A DNA stretch of 22,579 nt from JAFARZ01 sp035651595 (GTDB taxonomy: Bacteria; Actinomycetota; Actinomycetes; Streptosporangiales; Streptosporangiaceae): the NCBI GenBank assembly GCA_035651595.1, contig DASRFJ010000096.1:1-22579 (forward strand), read 5' to 3'. Below the pieces are notes generated by a model. It was not told the origin of the DNA and searched no databases. It was given only the letters and a program-made list of their open reading frames with translations. The position numbers and the translations under genes are program-made. Below, one piece after another: positions 8,806 to 18,114 of this stretch; the stretch's first letter is position 1, and each line of letters begins with the position of its first letter.

Positions 8806-10068
8806 ATGGAATGGCCGGATCCTCGCGATGATCACGCCTCCGATGAGATCGGGAGCGGCGAGGATTCCGGCCTTTTCGCTCTGGCCAGGCAGCTATCCGG
8901 CCGCCTTCCCCGCCCGCGGCTCCCGCAAGGGCGCCAGGGTCGCTGGATCGTCGCTTTGCTCGCGGGGGCGGTTGTGGCGGTCCTCGCGGTGACCGTGCTC
9001 CCTCTCGCGCACCCGGGCACCGTCGCGGCGGCGAATCGGCCGCGGCCCATGGGATCCGCGTCCGCGACGTCGCTGAACGTCGTCTCACTGATGACCGGCA
9101 AGGTCATGCGCGACGGCTCGTTCGCCGTGGGCGGGGCAGACGGCCGCCCCTGGCAGATGGCCGTGCGGAATATCGCCGATCCAGGCGCCGCATGCCAGCC
9201 GGCGGTCACCGTGAACGGCAACGACGCGGACCCGCTGTTCCCCGATCCGCCACGGCTGACCCCGATCGGCAACCCGGCGTTCATGACGCTGGGCGCCGCG
9301 ATGCCCGGGGTGGGCTTCGGGTTCGTCCAGGTGCCGCCCGGCGTCGTGTGGGCGTGGGCGCAGCCAGGACCGGGCGGCGTCGGCGACCTCATGCTCGGGC
9401 TGCCGCCGGTCACCATCCACGCCTGCGGGGAGACCTTTCACCTCATCGGCTTCGCGTATCCGCTGACCGCCACGCTCGTGATTCACGAGACGTCCGACAG
9501 CTTCAACGGCGTCTACACGGTGCCGCGGGCGATGTCCGACCCGCGGCCGTCGCTTAACGACCCGCAGGTAGACGGCATCTGGCAGGACGTGGACTCGGCG
9601 CGGGCGACCGCGGCGACCGCGGTGCTCGCCGCCGGCACCGCCTACGGGCAGCAGTGGTCGATCCGGCTCGCGTTCGGCACCAGCGGGGACTGCTACCTGC
9701 TCACCACGTCGTACATCGACGACAGCGCCAACGCCCAGCCGTCAGTCTCCCCGGTCTGCGGTCCGGTCAGCGCCCCGCAGGGACCGGGCACGATCGTCGC
9801 GATGGCGCTCGGCGCGCCGGCCTCGGCCGGCCTCGGCATCGGCTACGCGGTCTCGCTCAGCCCCGGCACGGCGAAGCTCATCTTCGAGCTGACCTCCGGC
9901 CAGGACTTCACGGTGACACCGGTGATGGTCCACGGGCGGAGGTACGCGGCGTTCTTCGTCCCCGAACCGGCGCACCTGATGTGGATCAACGCGATCGACA
10001 AAGCAGGCCATGAGGTAGCCGGCCTGCAGGACCTGCCGGACGACGGATACATTCAGTTCCCGCTCTAA
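8806..10068 (+). CDS. Single-pass membrane protein, paralogue of the sigma-linked four-cysteine outer domain
   Basis: 420 residues. ATG 8806 is fixed by an in-frame TAG directly upstream. A hydrophilic cytoplasmic head (1-46), one membrane helix (47-67) and an outer region of about 350 residues. The outer part aligns over its length with the protein at 6125-7249: GRPWQ, VTVNGNDADP, PGVGFGFVQVPP, ACGETFHLIGFAYPLTATL, AYGQQWSIRLAFG, SGDCYLL, VCGPVS, VHGRRYAAFFV. Its only cysteines are C130, C207, C296 and C318, matching the other four. The cytoplasmic head differs completely from the first paralogue, so the two share an outside domain but probably not an inside partner. It ends 4 bp into the convergent phosphoribosyltransferase gene. 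Function unknown; it may sense or bind the same extracellular signal. Confidence 0.78.
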   Translation: MEWPDPRDDHASDEIGSGEDSGLFALARQLSGRLPRPRLPQGRQGRWIVALLAGAVVAVLAVTVLPLAHPGTVAAANRPRPMGSASATSLNVVSLMTGKVMRDGSFAVGGADGRPWQMAVRNIADPGAACQPAVTVNGNDADPLFPDPPRLTPIGNPAFMTLGAAMPGVGFGFVQVPPGVVWAWAQPGPGGVGDLMLGLPPVTIHACGETFHLIGFAYPLTATLVIHETSDSFNGVYTVPRAMSDPRPSLNDPQVDGIWQDVDSARATAATAVLAAGTAYGQQWSIRLAFGTSGDCYLLTTSYIDDSANAQPSVSPVCGPVSAPQGPGTIVAMALGAPASAGLGIGYAVSLSPGTAKLIFELTSGQDFTVTPVMVHGRRYAAFFVPEPAHLMWINAIDKAGHEVAGLQDLPDDGYIQFPL

Positions 10069-10571
10069 GCATCGAGTACCTGCCCGTCGCGCTGGACCAC
10101 CGGCGGCTCGCTGCTCCACGGGAAGTTGATCCACAGATCGGTGCGCCGCCACACGTAGTCGCACTTGATCACCGATCGCGGCTTCTCGTAGATGACCGCG
10201 GAGCGGACGTCCGCCACCTGGTCCTTGACGAACGTGTACACCAGCTCAAGGGTCTTGCCCGAGTCCGCGACATCGTCGGCGATCAGCACCTTCTTGGCGG
10301 AGAAGTCGACCGCGCTCGGCACCGGCGGCAGAACCACGGGCATGTCCAGGGTGCTCCCGACACCGTCGTAGAACTCGACGTTCATCACGTGCAGGTTCTT
10401 CACCGACAGCGCGTAGCCGAGCGAGCCCGCCACGAACAGCCCGCCCCGCGCGATCGACAGGATCAGGTCGGGCTCGAAGCCGTCCCCGGCGATCGCCCGC
10501 GCCAGGTCCCGCGACGCCTCCCCGAAGCCCTGCCAGGTGAGATTCTCCCGCTCGCCATCCATGCAGCACAT
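10065..10571 (-). CDS. Xanthine/hypoxanthine-type purine phosphoribosyltransferase
   Basis: 168 residues from ATG 10571; ATG 10562 is equally possible, and neither has a ribosome site. Type I phosphoribosyltransferase: the PRPP loop VLIADDVADSGKTL at 95-108, an N-terminal ILSIARGGLFVAGSLGYAL segment, and the C-terminal YVWRRTDLWINFPWS typical of Gpt-like enzymes, where the tryptophan region contacts the base. It would join PRPP to xanthine, guanine or hypoxanthine in the cytoplasm for purine salvage. Base preference cannot be set from sequence. It follows the methyltransferase gene by 51 bp on the same strand and may share its transcript. Its last codon overlaps the end of the convergent membrane protein gene. 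Confidence 0.82.
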   Translation of the reverse strand: MCCMDGERENLTWQGFGEASRDLARAIAGDGFEPDLILSIARGGLFVAGSLGYALSVKNLHVMNVEFYDGVGSTLDMPVVLPPVPSAVDFSAKKVLIADDVADSGKTLELVYTFVKDQVADVRSAVIYEKPRSVIKCDYVWRRTDLWINFPWSSEPPVVQRDGQVLDA

Positions 10572-10622
10572 AGTGCCACGTCACGGCCCGCCTCGCGCCA
10601 CCCCTGCCGTGCCCCGAATCGA

Positions 10623-11432
10623 TTACCGCGGGCGGCGGCCTACGGCGAAGACGCGGTGCTGGCGGAGGAACTCGACCGGCTGGCCGCCGATGATGCGCGG
10701 CGGGTGGTGGGCGCGCAGGGTTTCGGCGTACTCGGCCAGGAACTGCTCGGATTCCTCGGCGGTCAGCAGGGACAGGGCCGGCCGGATCACCGAGCCCGCC
10801 CCGTACTGCACCAGGCTGCCCGGGCCCGCCAGCGGGTAGGAGTACTCGGACTCCCACGCCTCCGCGACCAGGCCGGCGCCGGTGAGCGCGGTCAGGTAGT
10901 CCTCCACCGGGTACACATACGTGTTCTGCAGGCTGCCGCTTAGCTTGCCGCGCCACTGCGGCGCCTCGATCAGCTCCAGCGCGAGGTCCATCAGCGAGTC
11001 GCCCGCCGGGTGCGGCGGCGCACCCGGCATCTGGATGCCCAGCTCGCCGCCCGGAGCGAGGTACCGGGCCCATTTCGGCAGGTAGTCCAGGTGCGCGGGG
11101 TGGAACTGGAGCACCGCGTTCGCCAAGATCACGTTGACCGGTCCGTCGGGGTCCCAGTCCCGCAGATCCCCGGCGCGGAACTCAAGCCGCCCTGGCCGCT
11201 GGCGCGGGTGCGCGGCCTCGATCATGCTCGGCGAGTTGTCGATGCCGGTCACCAGCGCATCCGCCCAGCGGTCCGACATCAGCTCGGTGGTGTTGCCCGG
11301 CCCGCAGCCCAAGTCGACAATTACGCGCGGTGCGGGTTGATCAATGTGGCTGAGCAGATCAAGTACCGCCCGGGTGCGCGGATAGGCCCAACGCAGATAT
11401 GCGCCCGGGTCCCAGATGTCCGCGTCGGCCAC
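10623..11432 (-). CDS. tam: Trans-aconitate 2-methyltransferase-like SAM methyltransferase
   Basis: 269 residues, the family's usual length. SAM motif I VIVDLGCGPG at 37-46, followed by IDNSPSMIEAA (motif II acidic residue), LEFRAGDLRDWDPD and VILANAVLQFHP. The opening WDPGAYLRWAYPRTR and the C-terminal LFxEYAE-type region are typical of Tam. Tam methylates trans-aconitate, a by-product that inhibits aconitase, in the cytoplasm. GTG 11432 has no Shine-Dalgarno; TAGCGT lies 6 nt upstream, compatible with a leaderless transcript. A small palindrome, CTAC-CGTAC-GTAG (11442-11454), overlaps that box. The substrate is inferred from the family only. Confidence 0.85.
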   Translation of the reverse strand: MADADIWDPGAYLRWAYPRTRAVLDLLSHIDQPAPRVIVDLGCGPGNTTELMSDRWADALVTGIDNSPSMIEAAHPRQRPGRLEFRAGDLRDWDPDGPVNVILANAVLQFHPAHLDYLPKWARYLAPGGELGIQMPGAPPHPAGDSLMDLALELIEAPQWRGKLSGSLQNTYVYPVEDYLTALTGAGLVAEAWESEYSYPLAGPGSLVQYGAGSVIRPALSLLTAEESEQFLAEYAETLRAHHPPRIIGGQPVEFLRQHRVFAVGRRPR

Positions 11433-11438
11433 GAATGC

Positions 11439-11444
11439 ACGCTA
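11439..11444 (-). promoter_or_regulatory. Candidate -10 element of the methyltransferase gene
   Basis: Minus-strand TAGCGT ends 6 nt before the GTG start at 11432. The box overlaps CTAC-CGTAC-GTAG (11442-11454), which could be a small operator. The -35 is weak. Confidence 0.35.
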
Positions 11445-11511
11445 CCGTACGTAGTAGATCCGCTTGATCCGCCGCCCGGTATACAGCCGGCAAAGATTGC
11501 CCTAACGGCGG

Positions 11512-11628
11512 TCAGGGCTTCTTGACCATCTTGATCAGGGTCAACGCGACGATCAGAGCGACGGCAAGAAAGATGATCGCCGTTGTCGCCGGAACCACGC
11601 CGTGCGGGAAACCGCGCATGCGCCCCAT
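11512..11628 (-). CDS. Small membrane peptide, 38 residues
   Basis: A short gene with a near-perfect Shine-Dalgarno (GAGGAGG, 11640-11634) before ATG 11628, ending at TGA 11514-11512. The peptide has a basic head (MGRMRGFPHG), one strongly hydrophobic helix at residues 13-32 (ATTAIIFLAVALIVALTLI) and a basic tail (KMVKKP). It is a one-helix membrane peptide with positive charges at both ends. It lies 56 bp after the ketoglutarate-semialdehyde dehydrogenase gene on the same strand. The function is unknown; peptides of this shape often modulate a membrane transporter or respiratory complex, which is only a possibility here. Confidence 0.65.
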   Translation of the reverse strand: MGRMRGFPHGVVPATTAIIFLAVALIVALTLIKMVKKP

Positions 11629-11666
11629 GTGAGCCTCCTCAGCGCTGTACTGGCCCCTGGGTTATA

Positions 11667-11678
11667 TACGCGAGCGTA
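11667..11678. promoter_or_regulatory. Short palindrome between the dehydrogenase and the small peptide
   Basis: TACGC-GA-GCGTA is a perfect inverted repeat with a 2-bp centre, set in an AT-rich patch (GTTATATACG...). On the minus strand TATAAC (11666-11661) could be a -10 for the small peptide gene. Its role is unproven. Confidence 0.3.
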
Positions 11679-11684
11679 ACACCG

Positions 11685-13130
11685 CTAGCGGAGCGTGGCT
11701 GGCAGCAGTTCGGGCGGGAAGTTCTGGTACGCGACGGGCACCAGCCAGCGGCGGATCGCGGCGGTGCCGACCGAGGTGGTGCCCGGCGCGGTGGTCGCCG
11801 GGTACGGGCCGCCGTGGTGCTGGGCGGGCACGACCGCGACGCCGGTCGGCCAGCCGTCGCGGATGATCCGGCCGGCGATGCGCTCCAGCACCGGCAGCAG
11901 CTGACGCGCGGCCTCGATGTCGGCCGCGGCGGCGGAGTCCAGGTGCACGGTGGCGGAGAGGTTGCCGGCCAGCGCGCTGAGCACCGGCAGCAGCTCGTCC
12001 ACCGAGGAGTAGGTGATCACCAGGCCCGCCGGGCCGAAGCGCTCCCGGGACAGCGTCGCCGAATCCGCGGCGAACTCCTTCAGCGTGGTGGTGAACACCC
12101 GCGGGGTGGCGGCCCACGGCCCCTCCCCCGGCTGGCCGGCCGCCAACTCGGTGACCGCCTGGTGCGCGGCTGCCTCAGCGACGGCGGCGTCAAACGCGGT
12201 GAAGATCCGTGCGGACAGCATCGGCCCGCCGGACGTGCCGCCGATGGCCGAGGCGATCGCGTCGAGCAGCGCCGGGTCGTCGGGTACGAACAGCAGCCCG
12301 GGGTTGGTGCAGAACTGCCCGACGCCCTGGGTCAGCGAGCCGGCGTAGCCGGCCGCGACCTCGGCGGCGCGGGACGCGGCGGCACCGGGCAGCACGATCA
12401 CCGGGTTCACCGAGCCCAGCTCGCCGAAGAACGGGATCGGCACCGGGCGCTCCGCGCACACCTTGGCCAGCGCCAGGCCGCCGGCCGTCGAGCCGGTGAA
12501 GCCGGCCGCCGTGATCGATGGGTGGCGGAGCAGCCGCAGGCCGGCCTCGACGCCGTGCACCAGCGCGAACGTGCCTGCTGGCGCCCCTGCCGAAGCGAGC
12601 GCCTCGGACACGATAGACGCGGTCAGCTCGGCGGTGCGCGGGTGTCCCTCGTGCGCCTTGACCACGACCGGGCAGCCGGCCGCAAGGGCGGACGCGGTGT
12701 CGCCGCCGGCCACAGAGAACGCGAACGGGAAGTTGGACGCGGCGAACACGGCCACCGGCCCGACCGGGCGGTCCACCCGGCGCAGGTCCGGTGCCGGGCC
12801 CGCGGCCGGACTGACGACGGCGTCCTGGTACTCGCCGTCGCGCAGCACGTCGGCGAACATGCGGAGCTGGCCGGTGGTGCGGCCGACCTCGCCGGTGAGC
12901 CGGTCCATGCCGAGGGCGGTCTCGAGGTCGGCGAGCTCCGCGAGCTCGGCCGCCCGTGCATCGAGGGCATCCGCCACCGCGTCCAGGGCCTCGGCCCGGC
13001 GGGTCGACGCCGCCCACGCGGGGAACGCGGCCACCGCGTCGGCGACGATCGCGTCGAGTGCGGCGTCGGACGTTTCGGCGACCGGCTCCCCGGCTGGCTC
13101 GCCGGTGCGCGGGTTGAATCCCTGGATCAC
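11685..13130 (-). CDS. 2,5-dioxovalerate (alpha-ketoglutarate semialdehyde) dehydrogenase
   Basis: 481 residues, aldehyde dehydrogenase fold in the short-bridge, NADP-type branch used for alpha-ketoglutarate semialdehyde. Visible: N133 in FAASNFPFAFSVAGGDTASA, K158 in VVVKAHEGHP, FTGSTAGGLAL, general base E237 in FFGELGSVNPV, catalytic C274 in GVGQFCTNPGL, and ERFGPAGLV. The reaction is 2,5-dioxopentanoate plus NAD(P) to 2-oxoglutarate, the last step of the non-phosphorylative pentose and the hexarate pathways, in the cytoplasm. GTG 13130 has a strong GAGGAGGAA ribosome site. The gene follows the pectinase by 25 bp on the same strand and completes a route with the two dehydratases at 14676-17344. 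Confidence 0.88.
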   Translation of the reverse strand: MIQGFNPRTGEPAGEPVAETSDAALDAIVADAVAAFPAWAASTRRAEALDAVADALDARAAELAELADLETALGMDRLTGEVGRTTGQLRMFADVLRDGEYQDAVVSPAAGPAPDLRRVDRPVGPVAVFAASNFPFAFSVAGGDTASALAAGCPVVVKAHEGHPRTAELTASIVSEALASAGAPAGTFALVHGVEAGLRLLRHPSITAAGFTGSTAGGLALAKVCAERPVPIPFFGELGSVNPVIVLPGAAASRAAEVAAGYAGSLTQGVGQFCTNPGLLFVPDDPALLDAIASAIGGTSGGPMLSARIFTAFDAAVAEAAAHQAVTELAAGQPGEGPWAATPRVFTTTLKEFAADSATLSRERFGPAGLVITYSSVDELLPVLSALAGNLSATVHLDSAAAADIEAARQLLPVLERIAGRIIRDGWPTGVAVVPAQHHGGPYPATTAPGTTSVGTAAIRRWLVPVAYQNFPPELLPATLR

Positions 13131-13155
13131 GGTTGATTCCTCCTCTTCGACGAGC

Positions 13156-14571
13156 CTAGGCGGTCACGGGGGTGCCGCCTACGGTCACGTCCTTGACGAC
13201 CAGGTTTGAGATGAACTGGGCGGAGTTGGCGGCGGTGGACGTGGTGACGGCGATGTCCTCCAGCATCACGGTGCCGACCGGGTCGGTGGCGCTCGTGCCC
13301 TGGATGTTCCAGACGCCCGCGCAGCTGTCAACCGTCCACTCGCGGAGCGTGATGTCCGTGACGGTCGGGTTGAAGGCGCCGGTCTGGCCGTTGTACTGGC
13401 CCTCGATCTTCAGCACCGGGCCGCCGATCGTCGCGGCCGTCACGCGGTACACGTTGCTGTTCTCGATGAAGCCGCCGCGCAGCGAGTTGGTCTTGAGCCG
13501 GTGGCCCGACTGGAGGATCGGGCTGTTCATGGTCAGGTCACGGGCGTACACGTTCTTGATGCCGCCGGTCATCTCGCTGCCGATCGTGATGCCGCCGTGC
13601 CCGCTGGCGAAATCGCAGTGCTCGACCACGACGTTCTGCGACGGGACGTTGACCCGGCGGCCGTCGGAGTCACGACCCGACTTGATCGCGATGCAGTCGT
13701 CGCCGCAGTTGAACGTGACGTTACGGATGACCACGCCGTCGCAGGACTCGGGGTCGCAGCCGTCCGTGTTCGGCCCGGAGGAGTTGATCGTCAGGCCGTC
13801 CACCGTCACGTTCCGGCAGAGGTTCGGGTTCAGGTGCCAGAACGGGCTGTTGATGACCGTCACGCCCGCCAGCAGGACGGTGTCGGTCAAGAACGGCTGG
13901 ATCATCTGCGGCGGCAGGAAGTGCCCGGAGCCGAACACCCGCTGCGACACCGGCACGCCGGCGTCCGACATGGCCTCGAGCGCGTTGAAATCCGGGGTCT
14001 CCAGGCTCTTCCAGTTCCACCAGTGGTTCGGGTCGGCCTGCCCGTTCAGCGTGCCGGAGCCGGTGACCGCGATGTTGCGCTGGCCGTAGGAGTAGATGAA
14101 CGGTGAGTAGTTCATCAGCTCGACGCCCTGCCAGCGGGTGAACACCACCGGCAGGAAGTCGTTGGGGTCCTGGCTGAACAGGATCGTCGCGCCGGACTCG
14201 ACGTGCAGGTCGACGTTGCTGAGCAGGTGGATGGCGCCGGTAAGGAACGTCCCGCCGGACGGCACGATCACGTGCCCGCCGCCTGCGCGGTTGCACGCCT
14301 TGATCGCGGCTGCGAACGCGGCCGTGTTCTTGGTGACTCCGTCGCCCACCGCGCCGAAGTCGGTTATCGGGAAGTGCCGGGGCCGGAACCGCGGCCGCCG
14401 GATCGAGGCCACGATCCGGTCGGCGGCGGCGTCCGCGGGAATGCGCCTGGACTGCGGTGTGGTGGAGGCGAGTGCGGTGGCGGACCGGGCGGCGGTGGCC
14501 GTGAAGGTCGCGCTGGCTCCGGCGAGCGCGCCGAGGCGGAGAACGGTACGCCTATCGAGGTGGTCGGACAT
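13156..14571 (-). CDS. Secreted GH28 polygalacturonase-type pectinase (Tat exported)
   Basis: 471 residues from ATG 14571, chosen for its GGGAGG ribosome site. The N-terminus has a Tat signal: RRTVLRLGALAGASATFTA with A-rich cleavage region near residues 30-36. The mature protein is a right-handed beta-helix of family GH28. It carries the catalytic set NTD (268-270), GDD (290-292, two acidic residues), GHG (H325) and RLK (358-360), plus the DFGAVGDGVTKNT opening. GH28 enzymes hydrolyse alpha-1,4 galacturonic acid links in pectin; exo- or rhamnogalacturonan-specific members look alike at this level. The insertion around VELMNYSPFIYSYGQRNIAV suits an exo-acting or bacterial subgroup. It lies between the sugar-acid enzymes and the semialdehyde dehydrogenase, linking extracellular digestion to uptake and oxidation. 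Confidence 0.9.
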   Translation of the reverse strand: MSDHLDRRTVLRLGALAGASATFTATAARSATALASTTPQSRRIPADAAADRIVASIRRPRFRPRHFPITDFGAVGDGVTKNTAAFAAAIKACNRAGGGHVIVPSGGTFLTGAIHLLSNVDLHVESGATILFSQDPNDFLPVVFTRWQGVELMNYSPFIYSYGQRNIAVTGSGTLNGQADPNHWWNWKSLETPDFNALEAMSDAGVPVSQRVFGSGHFLPPQMIQPFLTDTVLLAGVTVINSPFWHLNPNLCRNVTVDGLTINSSGPNTDGCDPESCDGVVIRNVTFNCGDDCIAIKSGRDSDGRRVNVPSQNVVVEHCDFASGHGGITIGSEMTGGIKNVYARDLTMNSPILQSGHRLKTNSLRGGFIENSNVYRVTAATIGGPVLKIEGQYNGQTGAFNPTVTDITLREWTVDSCAGVWNIQGTSATDPVGTVMLEDIAVTTSTAANSAQFISNLVVKDVTVGGTPVTA

Positions 14572-14606
14572 CGGCATCCTCCCGTTGACACGGTCTAGTG
14601 GGCTCG

Positions 14607-14616
14607 ATTGCGCAAT
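14607..14616. promoter_or_regulatory. Perfect 10-bp palindrome upstream of the pectinase gene
   Basis: ATTGCGCAAT lies 35 bp before the pectinase start. TTGCGCAA cores are typical of LacI-family operators, but no LacI gene is in the window, so this is only a candidate operator. Confidence 0.3.
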
Positions 14617-14675
14617 TGGCACGGTGGGGGCGGGTGGGGGTGGACGCGGGTGGGGTTGGGGGTGGGGGTGGGGGG

Positions 14676-16417
<1,742 letters not shown>

Positions 16418-16421
<4 letters not shown>

Positions 16422-17344
16422 TGCGCGCCCCACGAGGCCAGGATGCCGGCGATCTCGTCCTTTTCTTCTTGGGGCAGTGTGCGGCTCGGCGGTCGCACGT
16501 CGGGGCGGCACAGACCGAGCTGGGCCATCGCTTCCTTGACCACCGCCACGTTGTCGGCGGACGAGTCGGCGTAGCGCAGCTCCTCGAACCGGCGGACCGA
16601 CTCCCAGATCTTCATCGCGGCGCCGAAGTCGTTCGCGCGCAGCGCGTCCAGCATCGACAGGGCGAGTCCCGGCGCGACGTTGGCCAGGCCGGACGTGAAG
16701 CCGTGCGCGCCTGCCGCCCAGAACTGCGGCGCGGTCAGCTCCGCGGCGCCGGCCAGCCAGGTGAACCGGTCGATGCCGGCGTCGCGGGACACGCGGGCGA
16801 ACACGGTCGCGTCCCGCACGCCGAACTTGACCCCGACCACGTTCGGCGCGCGGTCGGCGAGCCTGGCGATCAGCTGGCCGGTGAACCGCTCCGACCTGAT
16901 GTAGAGCACGACGCCGAGCTCCGGGACCGCGTTCGCGATCGCGGCGTTGTAGTCGATCCAGCCCTCGCGCGCGACGTACGGGTGCACCGGCTGGTGGATC
17001 ATGATCATGTTCGCGCCGATGTCGCGGGCATGCTTTGCGGCGTCGGTCGCGGTGGCGATGTCGTGACCGACGCCCGCCAGGACCTGGGCGCCCTCGTGGT
17101 TTTCCGCGGCGGCCACCGCGGCCTCGGCGGCTTTCCGGGCCTCGTCGGGGCTGAGCGCGTAGAACTCGCCGGTGTTGCCGTTGGGCGTCACGACCTTGAT
17201 GCCGGCATCCAGCAGGCGGGCGGTCAGCGCGGTGTACGCCCCGAAGTCGGCGGTGCCGTCGGCCGCGAACGGCGTGACCGGGACGACGACCACGGAGGCG
17301 AGGGCGGCGCGCAGCGTTTCCGCGGCGGCTGGGGTAAGGCTCAT
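16418..17344 (-). CDS. DHDPS-family dehydratase/aldolase for a 2-keto-3-deoxy sugar acid
   Basis: 308 residues; ATG 17344 has GGAG 8 nt upstream and overlaps the regulator stop (ATGA). A TIM-barrel of the DHDPS/NAL class: substrate loop GNTGE at 56-60, Y148 in VVLYIRSERF and Schiff-base K173 in VVGVKFGVRD. In this pathway type the enzyme dehydrates 2-keto-3-deoxy-pentonate (or 5-dehydro-4-deoxyglucarate with loss of CO2) to alpha-ketoglutarate semialdehyde. An aldolase that would release pyruvate is the alternative, but the semialdehyde dehydrogenase nearby favours the dehydratase. It differs from the common KdgD sequence pattern, so I prefer a 2-keto-3-deoxy-pentonate dehydratase with moderate confidence. 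Cytoplasmic. Confidence 0.82.
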
Positions 17345-18027
17345 GTGCTGTTCTCCATAGGGTCAATCGGGAAGTTGCGCTGCGTGAACGATTCGATGTG
17401 TGCGTGCAGCAGGGTGACGGCCAGGTCAGCGTCGCCGGCCTGAGCGGCTCGCAGGACGGCCATGTGTTCCGCGGCCTCGCACTCCCAGGTGGGGTGCCGA
17501 CGCCAGGAAGCGGCGCTGACCAGGGCGGTCTGATCGCGCAGGTCGCCGAGCATGCTTGCCAGCAACGGGTTGCCGCAGCCGGCGTACAGCTCGCTGTGGA
17601 ACTCGCGGTTGGCCAGGTTGCGCTCGACGAGGTTGTCCGTGTCGGCCCGGGCGAGCGCCCGCTCGGCGCGCTCCCAGTCGTGGCCGGCCTCGATGGACCG
17701 GCGTAGCGCCACCGGCTCGAGCAGCAGGCGCACGTCGTACAGGTGCCGGGCTTCGTCGTCGCCGACGACGCGGACGGTCGCGCCCTTGTACGGGCTCATC
17801 GTGACCAGGCCGGCGCCGGCCAGCGTTTTGAGCGCTTCGCGGACCGGCGTCTTGGACACGCCGAGCCGCTCCGCCAGGTCGGTCTCTACCAGTGCCTGGC
17901 CGGGACGGAGCTCACCGGCGAGGATCGCGCGCTTGATCGCGTCGAGCACCACGACCGTACGAGACGGCAACGCCCCGATGGCTCCCGTGAGGAAGGCCGT
18001 CTGCGCCACCGCCACTCCGTATCTCAT
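17341..18027 (-). CDS. GntR-family regulator, FadR/FCD subfamily
   Basis: 228 residues from ATG 18027. The winged helix-turn-helix is at about 25-88 (AIKRAILAGELRPGQALVET, then DLAERLGVSKTPVREALKTL). The FCD ligand domain is at about 97-215 with the likely metal residues D98, H144 (NREFH), H188 (EAAEH) and H210. Such proteins repress sugar-acid operons until a sugar-acid ligand binds. It overlaps the DHDPS-family gene by ATGA and so is the first gene of the operon, probably autoregulated. An upstream ATG (18063) would lie inside the predicted promoter and is rejected; GTG 18009, with GGAG before it, is another possible start. A 15-bp palindrome covers the ATG. Confidence 0.87.
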   Translation of the reverse strand: MRYGVAVAQTAFLTGAIGALPSRTVVVLDAIKRAILAGELRPGQALVETDLAERLGVSKTPVREALKTLAGAGLVTMSPYKGATVRVVGDDEARHLYDVRLLLEPVALRRSIEAGHDWERAERALARADTDNLVERNLANREFHSELYAGCGNPLLASMLGDLRDQTALVSAASWRRHPTWECEAAEHMAVLRAAQAGDADLAVTLLHAHIESFTQRNFPIDPMENST

Positions 18028-18032
18028 ATACG
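18018..18032. promoter_or_regulatory. Candidate GntR operator
   Basis: CGTAT-CTCAT-ATACG is a 15-bp palindrome with perfect 5-bp arms. It overlaps the GntR start codon and lies just downstream of the predicted transcription start, a typical place for autorepression. Confidence 0.55.
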
Positions 18033-18047
18033 ATCCGCTTCTACCTG

Positions 18048-18077
18048 AGGCTATGTCGGTCATGCGTGCTATGTCAA
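18048..18077 (-). promoter_or_regulatory. Promoter of the sugar-acid operon
   Basis: On the minus strand a perfect TTGACA (18077-18072) and TAGCCT (18053-18048) are spaced 18 bp apart. Transcription would start near 18041, 14 nt before ATG 18027 and just before the CGTAT/ATACG palindrome. Confidence 0.6.
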
Positions 18078-18098
18078 CGCGTCATTCGGTCCGTCGCG

Positions 18099-18104
18099 TA
18101 CCAT
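18099..18104 (+). promoter_or_regulatory. Candidate -10 element for the riboswitch transcript
   Basis: TACCAT fits TANNNT and would start RNA near 18111, just before the first conserved riboswitch bases. The -35 region is weak. It lies back to back with the sugar-acid operon promoter. Confidence 0.35.
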
Positions 18105-18114
18105 GAATCTCAGC

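Noticed and set aside
10246..11073. 275-residue minus-strand frame spanning two genes
   Set aside because: Proline-, arginine- and alanine-rich shadow of the phosphoribosyltransferase and methyltransferase genes in another frame.
16422..17366. Upstream extension of the IlvD/Edd open frame (896 residues in total)
   Set aside because: It overlaps the DHDPS-family gene in another frame and is arginine-rich. The ATGA overlap at 16418-16421 gives the proper start.
18028..18063. ATG 18063 as start of the GntR regulator
   Set aside because: It would place the first codons within the TTGACA/TAGCCT promoter. ATG 18027 or GTG 18009 fits the family's N-terminus better.
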